Origin: CAYLLN01 sp964384375
Lineage (GTDB): Bacteria > Planctomycetota > Planctomycetia > Pirellulales > Pirellulaceae
Assembly (NCBI GenBank): GCA_964384375.1
Contig: CAYLLN010000024.1
Span: 19,584 to 83,583 of the forward strand
Reading direction: 5' to 3'
Length of the DNA: 64,000 nucleotides
Under the pieces are notes generated by a model that saw only the letters and a list, made by a program, of their open reading frames with translations, did no database searches and had not been told where the DNA came from. The translations under genes and the position numbers were made by a program. Shown one piece after another: positions 16,155 through 24,844 of this stretch (position 1 is its first letter; each line of letters opens with the position of its first letter).

Positions 16155-16633
16155 GGGGCCATCCTTGCGGGAGCGAACGACGGGCGTCGGAGTATAGGCC
16201 GCACGTCCTGTCGGCCCAAGGCAATTTCCGGAATTCGGCGCTGACACGGGTAGCAGCAGCAGCGCGCAGTCCCTGAGTGACAGCATCGGCGCGACAGCAC
16301 GTCCGGCTTGAGAGATTGACGTAGTTCGGTTCAGCCCCGCCGATGCGAGCCCATGTCGGCGAAACCCGCTCGCTCGTAAATGGCAGCGCCCTCTCATGTC
16401 AGCTGCCGCCGCAAGGGCGTAGTGTTAGAATCAGCCTGGCCGCAACATGTCGCGGAACATCCGCCGATTCATTGGCCATCCGCTCCCGTAGCTCGCTCCA
16501 CGAATTGGGGAGCACCTTTGCCGTTAAGTCCTCGATCAGCCCGCCAAAATCAAGCTCCCGCTTGCCGTTCACAGTCCTCACTGGCCGTCGGGGGGACTTC
16601 CCTGACCGTCTGCTGCTTGTTGGAGCGCTAGCG
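16155..16633. other. Divergent intergenic region
   Basis: 479 bp between the lipoprotein gene and the amidohydrolase gene. The plus-strand frame that runs into the amidohydrolase has no plausible coding content before 16634. A 60-codon minus-strand frame at 16399-16581 contains DFGGLIEDLTAKVLPNSW, which loosely recalls the LIxLI...xPxSW segment of planctomycete secretin-like proteins. It may be a remnant, but the match is too short to call. Confidence 0.4.
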
Positions 16634-18004
16634 ATGAGATTCCCAACCCGGCTCGTTTTCGTGCTGATCGTCTTGCTTGTCGCCGGCTACAGGGCCACTG
16701 CGGCGGAATCGGCCTTCGTAATCAAGCATTGCAGCGTCTTTGATCCCGAATCCGGCCAGATGCTGCCGGACCGGACGATCGTGATCCGCGGCGACAAGAT
16801 CGCCAGCGTGAGCGCGGCGGACGAAGCTGTGGAAGTGCCCGCCGAGTCCACGCGGATCGATGGCCGCGGCAAGTTTGCCGTGCCGGGATTGATCGACGCC
16901 CATGTGCATGTCGTCCATGTGCTCGATTTCGCCCACATAACCGGGGATGAAGTGCTGCCGCTCTATCTGGCGGCGGGCGTGACCTCGCTCCGCAGCACAG
17001 GGGACGAGATCGTGGCCGCGACGCTAGTCGCCCGCTTCGCCGCGGCCCATCCCGAATCGTGCCCACGGGTCTTCACTTGCAGCCCGCTGCTCGATGCAGA
17101 TCCGCCGATCCATCGCGACGTGGGCCAAGCCATCACCGATCCGGCCAAAGTGCCCGCCCTGTTCGCTGACCTTGGGCGGTGGAACATCAGCACAGTCAAA
17201 ATCTATGCCGGCACCGGCCGCCCCGTGGGCCAGGCGATCATCGACGAGAGCCACAAGCGCGGCCTGTTTGTCACAGCCCATCTCGGCGCCTACTCGCCCC
17301 AGGACGCGGTCGCCGACGGCATCGACGGACTCGAACACATTTGGTCCGTGTTTAACTTTGTCATTCCGCCCGAAGTCGCGAAGGAGCCCGGCCATCGCGG
17401 CAAGCTCGACCTTAACAATCCACTCTGCGAGTCACTCGTGGCCGAGCTGGCGCGTCGCCAGGTCTTCGTCGATCCGACGCTGGCCGTGTTTCGCAACATG
17501 ATCTTGCTGCCCGACCTGCCCGAAGTGCGCGACCATCCCGACAACTCCCCGGTTCCCCGGCGGCTGCGCGAGTTCTGGCCGGTCTATCTCAAGCGCACCG
17601 GCTGCCCGCAGGGTGGGCCACTCGAAGATCGCCGCCGCGAGTTCGCCAAGTTTCAAGAGCTGACCGGCAAACTCTACAAAGCCGGCGTGCCGCTCCTGGC
17701 TGGCACCGACGCGCCCGAGCCGCAGGTTCCCCCCGGCTTCTCGTTGCATCAAGAGCTGGAAATGCTCGTCGAATCTGGTCTTCCCGCCGCCGCCGCTCTC
17801 CGCGCCGCCACGCTCACGAACGCCACCGTCCTCGGCCAAAAGGACCACCTCGGCTCGATTACCCCCGGCAAGCTCGCCGACCTCATCTTGCTCTCCGCCA
17901 ACCCGCTCGAAAACATCCGAAACACACGGCGGATTGAGCTTGTGTTCCGTTCCGGACACTTTTCTCGTCCGGCGGAGCTGCTGAAGCGGATTCCACAGGA
18001 GTAA
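16634..18004 (+). CDS. Exported metal-dependent amidohydrolase
   Basis: 456 residues from the ATG at 16634, which gives a signal peptide (LVFVLIVLLVAGYRATAAES). The amidohydrolase metal set is complete: H90-V-H92 (DAHVHV), K189 as candidate carboxylated lysine (TVKIYAG), H216 (TAHLGA), H235 (LEHIWS) and D359 (AGTDAPEP). N- and C-terminal strands form the composite beta-domain (GKLADLILL at the end). The family includes imidazolonepropionase-like enzymes and prolidase-like peptidases. With a signal peptide the enzyme should work in the periplasm or outside. The substrate is not evident, and the neighbours do not help. Confidence 0.88.
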   Translation: MRFPTRLVFVLIVLLVAGYRATAAESAFVIKHCSVFDPESGQMLPDRTIVIRGDKIASVSAADEAVEVPAESTRIDGRGKFAVPGLIDAHVHVVHVLDFAHITGDEVLPLYLAAGVTSLRSTGDEIVAATLVARFAAAHPESCPRVFTCSPLLDADPPIHRDVGQAITDPAKVPALFADLGRWNISTVKIYAGTGRPVGQAIIDESHKRGLFVTAHLGAYSPQDAVADGIDGLEHIWSVFNFVIPPEVAKEPGHRGKLDLNNPLCESLVAELARRQVFVDPTLAVFRNMILLPDLPEVRDHPDNSPVPRRLREFWPVYLKRTGCPQGGPLEDRRREFAKFQELTGKLYKAGVPLLAGTDAPEPQVPPGFSLHQELEMLVESGLPAAAALRAATLTNATVLGQKDHLGSITPGKLADLILLSANPLENIRNTRRIELVFRSGHFSRPAELLKRIPQE

Positions 18005-18009
18005 GCCAC

Positions 18010-18212
18010 GTTGCCGAGCAAGAACGAGGCGAGGCGATCACACTGTCCGAGGAGTATCTGAAGGCTGGTGGGCGCAATTCCGAGCGGCGGTTGGTTCAGG
18101 CAGGGTTTCGGCTTGGGGCGGTGCTAAAGGGGATCGTCGCAGAGTTGGCGAAGTTCGACGATCGCCGTCTGACGTACGACCATGAGCCAGCGCGTGACCA
18201 GTGTCTCGTTCG
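18010..18212 (+). pseudogene. C-terminal remnant of an S1/P1-type nuclease
   Basis: The frame starting at 18010 reads EAITLSEEYLKAGG, then SERRLVQAGFRLGAVLKG, directly after the amidohydrolase stop. S1/P1 nucleases end with a very similar pattern (a Tyr-Leu helix, then ERL-x-AG-RLA-x-LN). No start, metal-binding N-terminus or rest of the enzyme is present, so this is a decayed fragment. Its frame runs on into the antisense of the pectate lyase gene. The length of about 60 residues limits confidence. Confidence 0.5.
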
Positions 18213-19826
18213 TCAGAGCATCCGCGGGTCCACGTTATTGCTCAGGTCCTGCCAATCCACCTTGCGGTGCGGATCGAGACCGTTCAGGTAGCGCTCGAGA
18301 TTGGAATAACCATCGCCGGTGGCATCAAGCATTGCGTCGCCGGGGTCGGTGGGGTTGAACCCGTGACGCCGTTCCCAGTCGTCGGGCATGCCGTCCAGGT
18401 CGGCGTCGGCAACTGGTTCGCCCTGATAGGCTGGATAGCCGCCGACCTGGGCAACGTCGGTAATGATTCCATTTTTGGTGGCGGAACGGACGCTGCCGCT
18501 TCGGACCTGCTCGATAATGCGGCGATCGACCGCATCGCGGCGGGGAAGCGTGGCGCCGACGTTGGCCACGACCGCGGCATAAGCGTCCTGCGCCGACTGC
18601 TTGGGGACCGGAGCCATGGGGAATGGCTCTACGTACCGCACGTCCGCGAGAACTTTGGCTACATTGTTGGCGTCGTCGATTTGCACGCCGCCGCTCCAAT
18701 TGTCGGCCGTCACCGTGGGGTTGCCCTCCACCTCGTTTTCGGCAACGTAGGCCCGGCCCCAGACCAGCGGAGAGGTCTTCTCTCGCGTCGAGCGCCGGCC
18801 GTCGGGCCGCAGCACGCGGTGGCGAATGTCCGAGTCTGGCGTCGCGGGACCTGGCTTGTAGTAGTTGGCGATGATGTTGTACTGGCTGCGCTGATCCCCT
18901 CCGTCAACGGTCCGGTGCCGCCAATTGAAGAGCACGTTGTTGACGAAGTTGAATCCGCCATCCATCCCGATGCTAGGGTTTCTCCCGGCGTTGCAAGCCC
19001 AGAGGTTGTGGTGGAAAGAGCTGTTGTGTCCGCCGATGGTGCTGCCTAGCGAATGGTGGTAGGTATCCAGGGCCTCGCTCGACAGCGACCACTGGATCGT
19101 GATGTTCACCGTGGGCAGCTTGAGTTCCTGCCCGCCCTCCGGCGGCCGGTACATGTGCCGGTAGAGCGAGAAGTTCTCATCGAGCCCCCAACTCGCCGAG
19201 ACGTGATCGAGCACAATGTTGCCGACCGGGTTGCCCCCAAGCGAGTCGTCCCGGTTGGCAACGTTGGTCTCGCCGCGGCGGAATCGCATGTGCCGAATCA
19301 CCACATCGTGCGTGTCGATGCTGACCGTCGCACCGCGAACGCAGATGCCGTCGCCAGGCGCCGTTTGCCCGGCAATGGTGATGTAAGGAGCCCGGATACG
19401 AATCCGATTCTCGAGGTGAATGACGCCCGCCACCTGAAACACAACAATCCGCGGCCCAATGGCATTGCAGGCTTCGCGGAGCGTACCGGGCCCGGCATCG
19501 GCCAGGCTGGTGACCACGTAAACTTTGCCTCCCCGCCCGCCGAAGCTGTACATCCCGCCTCCCCAAGCACCGGGAAACGCGGGGATCTTGGCCTGCGGCA
19601 GATCGGCGGGTTTCGCTGCCCAAGGCACAAAGGGCTTGCCCCGCTCAGCCCATTGGGCCAGTTCATCCTGAGCGCTTTCCCAGGCCGCGTTCTCGGGCCC
19701 TTCGTAGGCGGCCCGGCGGGCATCCTCGGCATGTTGCACCTCTTGCGGGACCGTCGGGTACTGCGCCCGAGCAATCGATGCGGCCAACGCGAGGGACAGC
19801 AGGGCGGCCAGGAAGGAACTTCGCAT
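18213..19826 (-). CDS. Pectate lyase family 1 (PL1) type secreted lyase
   Basis: 537 residues with a signal peptide (SFLAALLSLALAASIARAQ). Residues 80-330 show the right-handed beta-helix of PL1-type pectate lyases: IPAFPGAWGGGMYSFGGRGG, YVVTSLADAGPGTLREA, GPRIVVFQVAGVIHL, YITIAGQTAPGDGI, DVVIRHMRFR. VGNIVLDHVSASWGLDEN corresponds to the catalytic face; NNVLFNWRHRT closes the helix. The last 60 residues (DADLDGMPDDWERRHG ... DATGDGYSNLERYLNG) form a calcium-binding dockerin/thrombospondin-3-like tail. It should cleave (methyl-)galacturonan outside the cell. It ends a minus-strand cluster of six genes. Confidence 0.9.
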   Translation of the reverse strand: MRSSFLAALLSLALAASIARAQYPTVPQEVQHAEDARRAAYEGPENAAWESAQDELAQWAERGKPFVPWAAKPADLPQAKIPAFPGAWGGGMYSFGGRGGKVYVVTSLADAGPGTLREACNAIGPRIVVFQVAGVIHLENRIRIRAPYITIAGQTAPGDGICVRGATVSIDTHDVVIRHMRFRRGETNVANRDDSLGGNPVGNIVLDHVSASWGLDENFSLYRHMYRPPEGGQELKLPTVNITIQWSLSSEALDTYHHSLGSTIGGHNSSFHHNLWACNAGRNPSIGMDGGFNFVNNVLFNWRHRTVDGGDQRSQYNIIANYYKPGPATPDSDIRHRVLRPDGRRSTREKTSPLVWGRAYVAENEVEGNPTVTADNWSGGVQIDDANNVAKVLADVRYVEPFPMAPVPKQSAQDAYAAVVANVGATLPRRDAVDRRIIEQVRSGSVRSATKNGIITDVAQVGGYPAYQGEPVADADLDGMPDDWERRHGFNPTDPGDAMLDATGDGYSNLERYLNGLDPHRKVDWQDLSNNVDPRML

Positions 19827-19832
19827 AAATTA

Positions 19833-21395
19833 TCACTTTTCGGTGGCAGGAGCTTTCAATCGAATGGCAAGGTAAGGCTTACCGGGGAGAGCGATCTTGG
19901 CGGGTGGATCGGCAACCAGCCGATAGGCGCCGCTTGGGCGGAGCGTGAACTTGCCTGAGACTTTGGTGACCGTCATATGCCAGGTGTCGATAATCTCTGC
20001 GGACACCGTCACGGGCCGATCCAGCTTGGCCAATGGCAGATCGACGACCCAATCGGTCGGCTCTTCCTTTCCGAAATAAACAAGGTAGTAGGTGCCGCGG
20101 TTGCCAGCGGTCCGCGCGTCCTGCCACTTGTCGATTGGCTCGATCCGTTCCGGTGGGCCTTCGTCCAGCACCTTTCGCAGGAACGCCATGCGGTCTGGGC
20201 TTTGTCCGCGCAGCACGCCACCCTTGGCCCACCAGACGAGATCGGCTCCGTCGCGATAGGTCTCGCCGTGGCCGACGTAGGTGCCGGCAATTGTCCCTTG
20301 CCAGCAGCGGTGTACCATTTCTTCCGCCGACAGATTGCCCCACCGCTGCTCGAAGTCCCCTTCGTATTTGACCTCGTCGAAGACGATCGGCTTGCGATAC
20401 ACATCGCGGTAGAGGACTGCCCGGCCGAAATCGGCGACAGCCGAACCGTTTTGAATGCTGGCGTGCGTCAGCAGCGGGTGCGTATGGTTGAAGAGCCGCG
20501 CGCCGTTGTGAATTGAGCGCAGGTGACCGTAGGGATCGGCTTCCACGACGATTTTTAGAAATCGCTCCCAGTCGGCGTCCTTCTTTTCCTCCATGAAGTC
20601 GAATTCATTGGCCAGCGACCACCAGACGTTTCGATAGGCGGCCAGGCGGGCAACCACGTAGCGCAGATAGCGGTCGTCCGCGGCGGCTGGCATCCGGTCG
20701 AAGCCCCAATGGCCTTTGTCGTAAGGGTGAAACAGGATCAGGTCCGCTTCGATTCCCAGGTCACGGAGTTGGGCAATCCGCTTTTCGAGATGGCGGAAGA
20801 AATCAGGGTCGAAGTGCTCAAAGTCCCACTGATTGGGCGGTGTGCCGACAAAGGGATAACGGGGAGGCTCGCTGCGGTTGTAGGCGTACCACTTGGGAAA
20901 GACACACATCCGCAGCTTGTTGAACGGACCCGACTCGAGCGTCGCCAGAGTCTGCTCTTCGATCTCGGCGGGTTGGTGCGTCCAGGCGTAGCACGTGGTG
21001 CCAATGGGATAGTACGGCGTGCCGTCGGCATACTCAAAGTGAAACGTTTGATGCACTCGAACCGGACCGTGGTTGCCCGGTGAAGGCTTGGTGACCTTCA
21101 ATTGCCCGGCCTGGCCTGCGAGCTCGGAGCGATTACTGTGCGTTGTGTACGTCCAGTCGCCCGTCGCATCGGGCATGAACCGTACGCGGTACGTCCCGTC
21201 GCCATCGTAGAAGCCGCGCACTTGCACTTTCCGGTCACCTTGCGAAAACGTGGCCGACAGTTCAACGTCCACAAAGGGATTGCCGCCAGACGGCCCCGTG
21301 AGCGCCAGTTCAAACAGCCCCCATTGCTCAACGTCCGCCGCGCCGAGGGGAGCGGTAGCTGATAGCAGCAACAAGGCAATTCCCCAGCGGCTCAT
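19833..21395 (-). CDS. DUF5060/DUF4038 glycoside hydrolase (GH140-like)
   Basis: 520 residues with signal peptide. Residues 22-100 are a DUF5060 beta-sandwich (WGLFELALTGPSGGNPFVDV). Residues 115-420 have the barrel found in DUF4038/GH140-type enzymes: HFEYADGTPYYPIGTTCYAW, WWSLANEFDF with N263-E264 as the likely acid/base, and VFDEVKYEGD with E341 as the likely nucleophile. The C-terminal 100 residues (YLVYFGKEEPTDW ... ) resemble DUF5605. The best-known relative activity is apiosidase in rhamnogalacturonan-II breakdown, but DUF4038 proteins are diverse. It lies 6 bp from the PL1 gene and 3 bp from GH127, so the three are surely one transcript. Confidence 0.82.
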   Translation of the reverse strand: MSRWGIALLLLSATAPLGAADVEQWGLFELALTGPSGGNPFVDVELSATFSQGDRKVQVRGFYDGDGTYRVRFMPDATGDWTYTTHSNRSELAGQAGQLKVTKPSPGNHGPVRVHQTFHFEYADGTPYYPIGTTCYAWTHQPAEIEEQTLATLESGPFNKLRMCVFPKWYAYNRSEPPRYPFVGTPPNQWDFEHFDPDFFRHLEKRIAQLRDLGIEADLILFHPYDKGHWGFDRMPAAADDRYLRYVVARLAAYRNVWWSLANEFDFMEEKKDADWERFLKIVVEADPYGHLRSIHNGARLFNHTHPLLTHASIQNGSAVADFGRAVLYRDVYRKPIVFDEVKYEGDFEQRWGNLSAEEMVHRCWQGTIAGTYVGHGETYRDGADLVWWAKGGVLRGQSPDRMAFLRKVLDEGPPERIEPIDKWQDARTAGNRGTYYLVYFGKEEPTDWVVDLPLAKLDRPVTVSAEIIDTWHMTVTKVSGKFTLRPSGAYRLVADPPAKIALPGKPYLAIRLKAPATEK

Positions 21396-21398
21396 CGG

Positions 21399-23417
21399 TC
21401 ACCTTCCCAGGGGCATCCAGACGGTCATTTCGGACCGGCCGCGGTTTGCCCAGGCGTAATAGGGAATGAGTCGGATTCCGAGCGGCTGGTGGGATGGCGG
21501 CTGACGCTCGCGGTAAAGCTCCGCTCCAAAAGGTGACTCGCTGGCGACCTGCGCTTTTCCCTCGAGCACTCTCACGCCCGAAAGCAGCTTGCGATCAAAG
21601 CGCGAAGTGAACTCAATGTCGTGTGGCAGGCGGACCGACTGCACGCTGGTGCCCGGCGGCAAGTCCGTCGATTCCAGGCAGTAAACGAGCGGACCATACA
21701 TCACGGCCATTTGATTGCGAGTCTCCTCGATCAGCGGATGGGCCTCCATGAGCCGCGGCTTCAAATGCAGGTCGAGATGCACGACATCGCCGGCTTGCCA
21801 CTGGCGACGAACCTCTGCGTACTTGCCAGCTACGGCCGGCGATGGCTCGCCACCGACGGCCAGCGTTGCGTGCTGGGCCCAGGCAGGAATTCGCAATCGC
21901 AGTGACATCGGCTGCTGGGGAGCGCGCTCGACAGTGATCGTTACGCGCCCATCCCAAGGGTATTCGGTCTCCTGCTTGAGTTTGAGTTGGCCGCCAAGGA
22001 TTGGCATGTCGAGCGTGCTGCCCCCATACAGATGCACCCACACGGCGCTGTCGGAAACGCCGTATGCATAGTGGTTCGCTTGGGCAACCGTCCGAGCCAC
22101 ATTGGGCGGACAACAGAAACAACTGATCCAGGCTTCACGCTCGCGCGACCAGCGCAGGTCGGCGGGCATGGTATCGAGCTGCCGCAGCGTGTTCGTGTAA
22201 AAGAAACGCTTGCCATCGAGGCTCACCCCGGCCAGGAGCGCATTGTAGAGCGCCAGCTCCAGCACGTCGGCGTATTTGACCTCGCCTGTGATCTGCAACA
22301 TCCGCCAGTTCCATAGAATGAGTCCAACAGCGGCGCAGGTTTCGTTGTGGGCCGTGCTGTTGGGCAATTGATAGGCCCGCCCATAGGCCTGATGAACGCG
22401 GGCGATCTGTTTTTGCTCCTTGGAGCCATCGGGGGAGGCGCCATCGTAAAGCGCACCGCAGCCCCCCGTGATGTACATTTTTTGCGTGACGGCGCTGGCC
22501 CAGATTTTTTCTAGCGGCACTAGCAGTGACTCGTCTCCCGTGGCGAGGTACAGGTCCGCTGCGCCGGCGTACAGGTAATTCGCGCGGACGGCGTGCCCAA
22601 CCGCGTCGGATTGCAGGCGGAAGGGGAAGCGATCCTGGTTATCGTCGGTGCCGTCTGCCACTAAATCGCGGAGTGCGAACATACGCTTAGCCAATGCCAG
22701 GTGCCGTGCGTCCCCGGTAACGCGGTACAGATCGACGGCCCCCATGTAGTGGGCCGGACAGACCGAGTTGCGGGCCAGCTCCGGAGTGGGCGATTGAAAG
22801 GCACCGCTCAGGAAATCGGCGGCCTTGATGGCCACATCCAACAAGGTGCGCTTGCCCGTCGCCTGGTGGTGGACCGCAGCCGCTGTAAAGAGGTGCCCGA
22901 AGTTGTACATCTCGAAATTGAGCCGATCTTGGAATGGCTGCAGCGAACTGTCGCCACTGCGCTGAGCGATCAGCACGGGCGTGTGCAGGTAGCCATCGGC
23001 CCGCTGAGCCTTGGCGATGGTTGCAATGGCCCGATCCATCTGGATGTCCAGCGCGGGATCGCGCGTAATCGCAAAGGTCGTGGCAGCGGCTTCCAGCCAC
23101 TTGTAGCAATCGCCGTCGTTCCAGGGAGGGCCGCGGTGCTTCCCCTCAGCAAGCGCCGCCGCGATGCGAAAATTGTGCAAGAACTGGCTCCGCTCGGTCC
23201 CCTCCATCAGCGTGTCGATCGTGGGAATAGTGGCTGCGCGGCAAGTCTCGAACCGGTCGGCCCAGTATCCGGTCGTCCAACGGGCCTCGGCCAGCGCCAC
23301 GGGACGAAAGGCGGATCGCGACGAGGCCAACTCATCCGCGGCCATTGCCGCGTGAGTGCTAGACAGCAAAATGAAGAAGGCGATCGCGCGCGACATCATG
23401 GTTGGCTCTTGATTCAT
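21399..23417 (-). CDS. GH127 glycoside hydrolase (beta-L-arabinofuranosidase-like)
   Basis: 672 residues from the ATG at 23417; the signal peptide (IAFFILLSSTHAAMAA) supports it. The GH127 zinc/nucleophile set is present: E359 and C361 (NETCAAVGLILWN) and C435-C436 in ISCFCCPPNVART, where one Cys is the catalytic nucleophile in characterised members. KMYITGGCGALYDG and PDGYLHTP-type (DGYLHTPV) segments also fit the (alpha/alpha)6 barrel. Family members remove beta-L-arabinofuranose, or aceric acid in RG-II. The start lies 6 bp after the lipoprotein stop, and the end is 3 bp from the GH140-like gene. Confidence 0.9.
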   Translation of the reverse strand: MNQEPTMMSRAIAFFILLSSTHAAMAADELASSRSAFRPVALAEARWTTGYWADRFETCRAATIPTIDTLMEGTERSQFLHNFRIAAALAEGKHRGPPWNDGDCYKWLEAAATTFAITRDPALDIQMDRAIATIAKAQRADGYLHTPVLIAQRSGDSSLQPFQDRLNFEMYNFGHLFTAAAVHHQATGKRTLLDVAIKAADFLSGAFQSPTPELARNSVCPAHYMGAVDLYRVTGDARHLALAKRMFALRDLVADGTDDNQDRFPFRLQSDAVGHAVRANYLYAGAADLYLATGDESLLVPLEKIWASAVTQKMYITGGCGALYDGASPDGSKEQKQIARVHQAYGRAYQLPNSTAHNETCAAVGLILWNWRMLQITGEVKYADVLELALYNALLAGVSLDGKRFFYTNTLRQLDTMPADLRWSREREAWISCFCCPPNVARTVAQANHYAYGVSDSAVWVHLYGGSTLDMPILGGQLKLKQETEYPWDGRVTITVERAPQQPMSLRLRIPAWAQHATLAVGGEPSPAVAGKYAEVRRQWQAGDVVHLDLHLKPRLMEAHPLIEETRNQMAVMYGPLVYCLESTDLPPGTSVQSVRLPHDIEFTSRFDRKLLSGVRVLEGKAQVASESPFGAELYRERQPPSHQPLGIRLIPYYAWANRGRSEMTVWMPLGR

Positions 23418-23422
23418 GCCTG

Positions 23423-23869
23423 CTATGGCTTCGCGATCTTGATGTTGAGCTCGTTCGGGCCTGGCTGCACGTCGAACGTGATTCCAGAGGACTCGAAGCT
23501 GCCGTATTTTCCGCCGATTGCGGGCTTCTTGCCCGCGGCGAGGTCGAAGTCGGAGAGCGTCGCGGGCATGAGCATGACGCGATAGCTCCCGGGCAAGGCG
23601 CCATCTCCGGGAAGATCCGATCCCCAACTAAACGAGCCGTCGGGCTCGATGTTGGCCTGCACACCAACCAGCTTCCCATCGACCGTGGCCTCAGCCACCA
23701 CGGTGCCGTTCTCCACAGGCGTGCCATCTTCGTAGGTCACTTTGCCGGTCACTGGGCTACGTGCCGAGCTGCAGCCGGCGGCCAGGAAGAGCGGCGCGAG
23801 CAGCGCCATGCAGCGCACCAAATTGAAATGGGATAAATACACGGATGACTCGACTACGGAATGGGACAT
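23423..23869 (-). CDS. Lipoprotein with carboxypeptidase-regulatory-like domain
   Basis: 148 residues from the ATG at 23869, which has gtgagg nine bases upstream; a GTG at 23884 in frame is a second option. The lipobox LFLAAGC is followed by SSARSPVTGKVTYEDGTPVENG, the start of a single carboxypeptidase-regulatory-like beta-sandwich (to the end, ITFDVQPGPNELNIKI). Such small lipoproteins are frequent in planctomycetes directly downstream of DUF1559 genes, exactly as here (18 bp). Probably located in the outer membrane or periplasm. Function unknown. Confidence 0.85.
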   Translation of the reverse strand: MSHSVVESSVYLSHFNLVRCMALLAPLFLAAGCSSARSPVTGKVTYEDGTPVENGTVVAEATVDGKLVGVQANIEPDGSFSWGSDLPGDGALPGSYRVMLMPATLSDFDLAAGKKPAIGGKYGSFESSGITFDVQPGPNELNIKIAKP

Positions 23870-23887
23870 AGATTGACGCCTCACCGA

Positions 23888-24787
23888 TCAATCAAGATTT
23901 GGGATTGGCTGTTCATCCAACCGATTGCAGAGCAGCGCGAGCGTGCTGCCGGGCAGGCCGTTGCGGATGATCTTGACACTCCCGTCCGAGAGGCCAAATT
24001 GGCAAATGCCGGGGTGCCAGCTGCCGAACTGGCTGTTGATGGCGGTATTGATGCTGATGGCAATCGGCTGCGAAGCGCTGCCGCGGCGGTGATAGGTCAG
24101 ATTCTCGCTGGCGCTGAGGATCATTCCGTCCTGGGCAAAGTCGTTTAACAACCTCAGTTGGACGTGCTTCTCCCCGAAGAGAATGGTATTGCTAAGGCCG
24201 TCGGTAATTTCGGCCAACCGAAGCCCCGCTAGCACATGATTGCTGTTGACCAATTGAAAGGCGCCGGTTGTTGGCACCGTGCCCGTGTCACCCGTGCAGG
24301 CGGCGTAGTCCGAAGGCATTCCCATCACTGTGCTGCCGGATGTGATGGGGCTTAGTAAAGGGTTCCCTCGCCGGGTTGGGCAGAAGAAGATTTTGATTCT
24401 TGTTTCGCGAACTGCCACCATGATCGGGTTGGTCGAGGTGTGATTGTTCATCCCATCGGTTTGAGAAACGCCAGCAATGGGATTCTTGTAGGTGTTGTAA
24501 AGGTTGGACTGCTCGATAAAGGGCATCAATTGCAGCGCCCAGGTATGTCGGTTTTGTCCGCCACCCGAACGCGCGTAAGGAAGTTTCAAGAACACGTCGT
24601 GGTGGTTGTGTGCGGATAGCACGAGCTGCCTGAGATTGTTCTGACACTGCGCCCGCCGAGCCGATTCACGAGCTGCTTGCACAGCAGGCAGGAGCATGGC
24701 CACCAGCACTCCGATGATGGCGATCACCACCAGCAGCTCCACCAACGTAAATCCGCGACCCCGAGTGCGTTTGGAGAAGGAGAACAT
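23888..24787 (-). CDS. DUF1559 pseudopilin-like protein
   Basis: 299 residues. The N-terminus has the type IV prepilin signature: short basic leader, G12|F13-T-L-V-E-L-L, then a hydrophobic helix (VVIAIIGVLVAMLLPAVQAA). The remainder is the DUF1559 domain, with AARESARRAQCQNNLRQL, a MPFIEQ segment, FFCPTRRGNP, a SDYAACTGDTGT turn and a C-terminal FGLSDGSVKII. The family is massively expanded in planctomycetes. It is thought to form pilus-like surface material after prepilin peptidase cleavage. Its place inside a polysaccharide cluster is the interesting point, since many DUF1559 + lipoprotein pairs accompany such clusters. Confidence 0.93.
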   Translation of the reverse strand: MFSFSKRTRGRGFTLVELLVVIAIIGVLVAMLLPAVQAARESARRAQCQNNLRQLVLSAHNHHDVFLKLPYARSGGGQNRHTWALQLMPFIEQSNLYNTYKNPIAGVSQTDGMNNHTSTNPIMVAVRETRIKIFFCPTRRGNPLLSPITSGSTVMGMPSDYAACTGDTGTVPTTGAFQLVNSNHVLAGLRLAEITDGLSNTILFGEKHVQLRLLNDFAQDGMILSASENLTYHRRGSASQPIAISINTAINSQFGSWHPGICQFGLSDGSVKIIRNGLPGSTLALLCNRLDEQPIPNLD

Positions 24788-24844
24788 TGCAAAGACCCTC
24801 AGAAATGAAACGGATGTGAATTCCTCTTTAGAAGCCGCGGCAGC

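Noticed and set aside
16399..16581. Small minus-strand gene with LIEDLTAKVLPNSW
   Set aside because: Similarity to planctomycete secretin-like segments covers under 20 residues and no start signal is seen.
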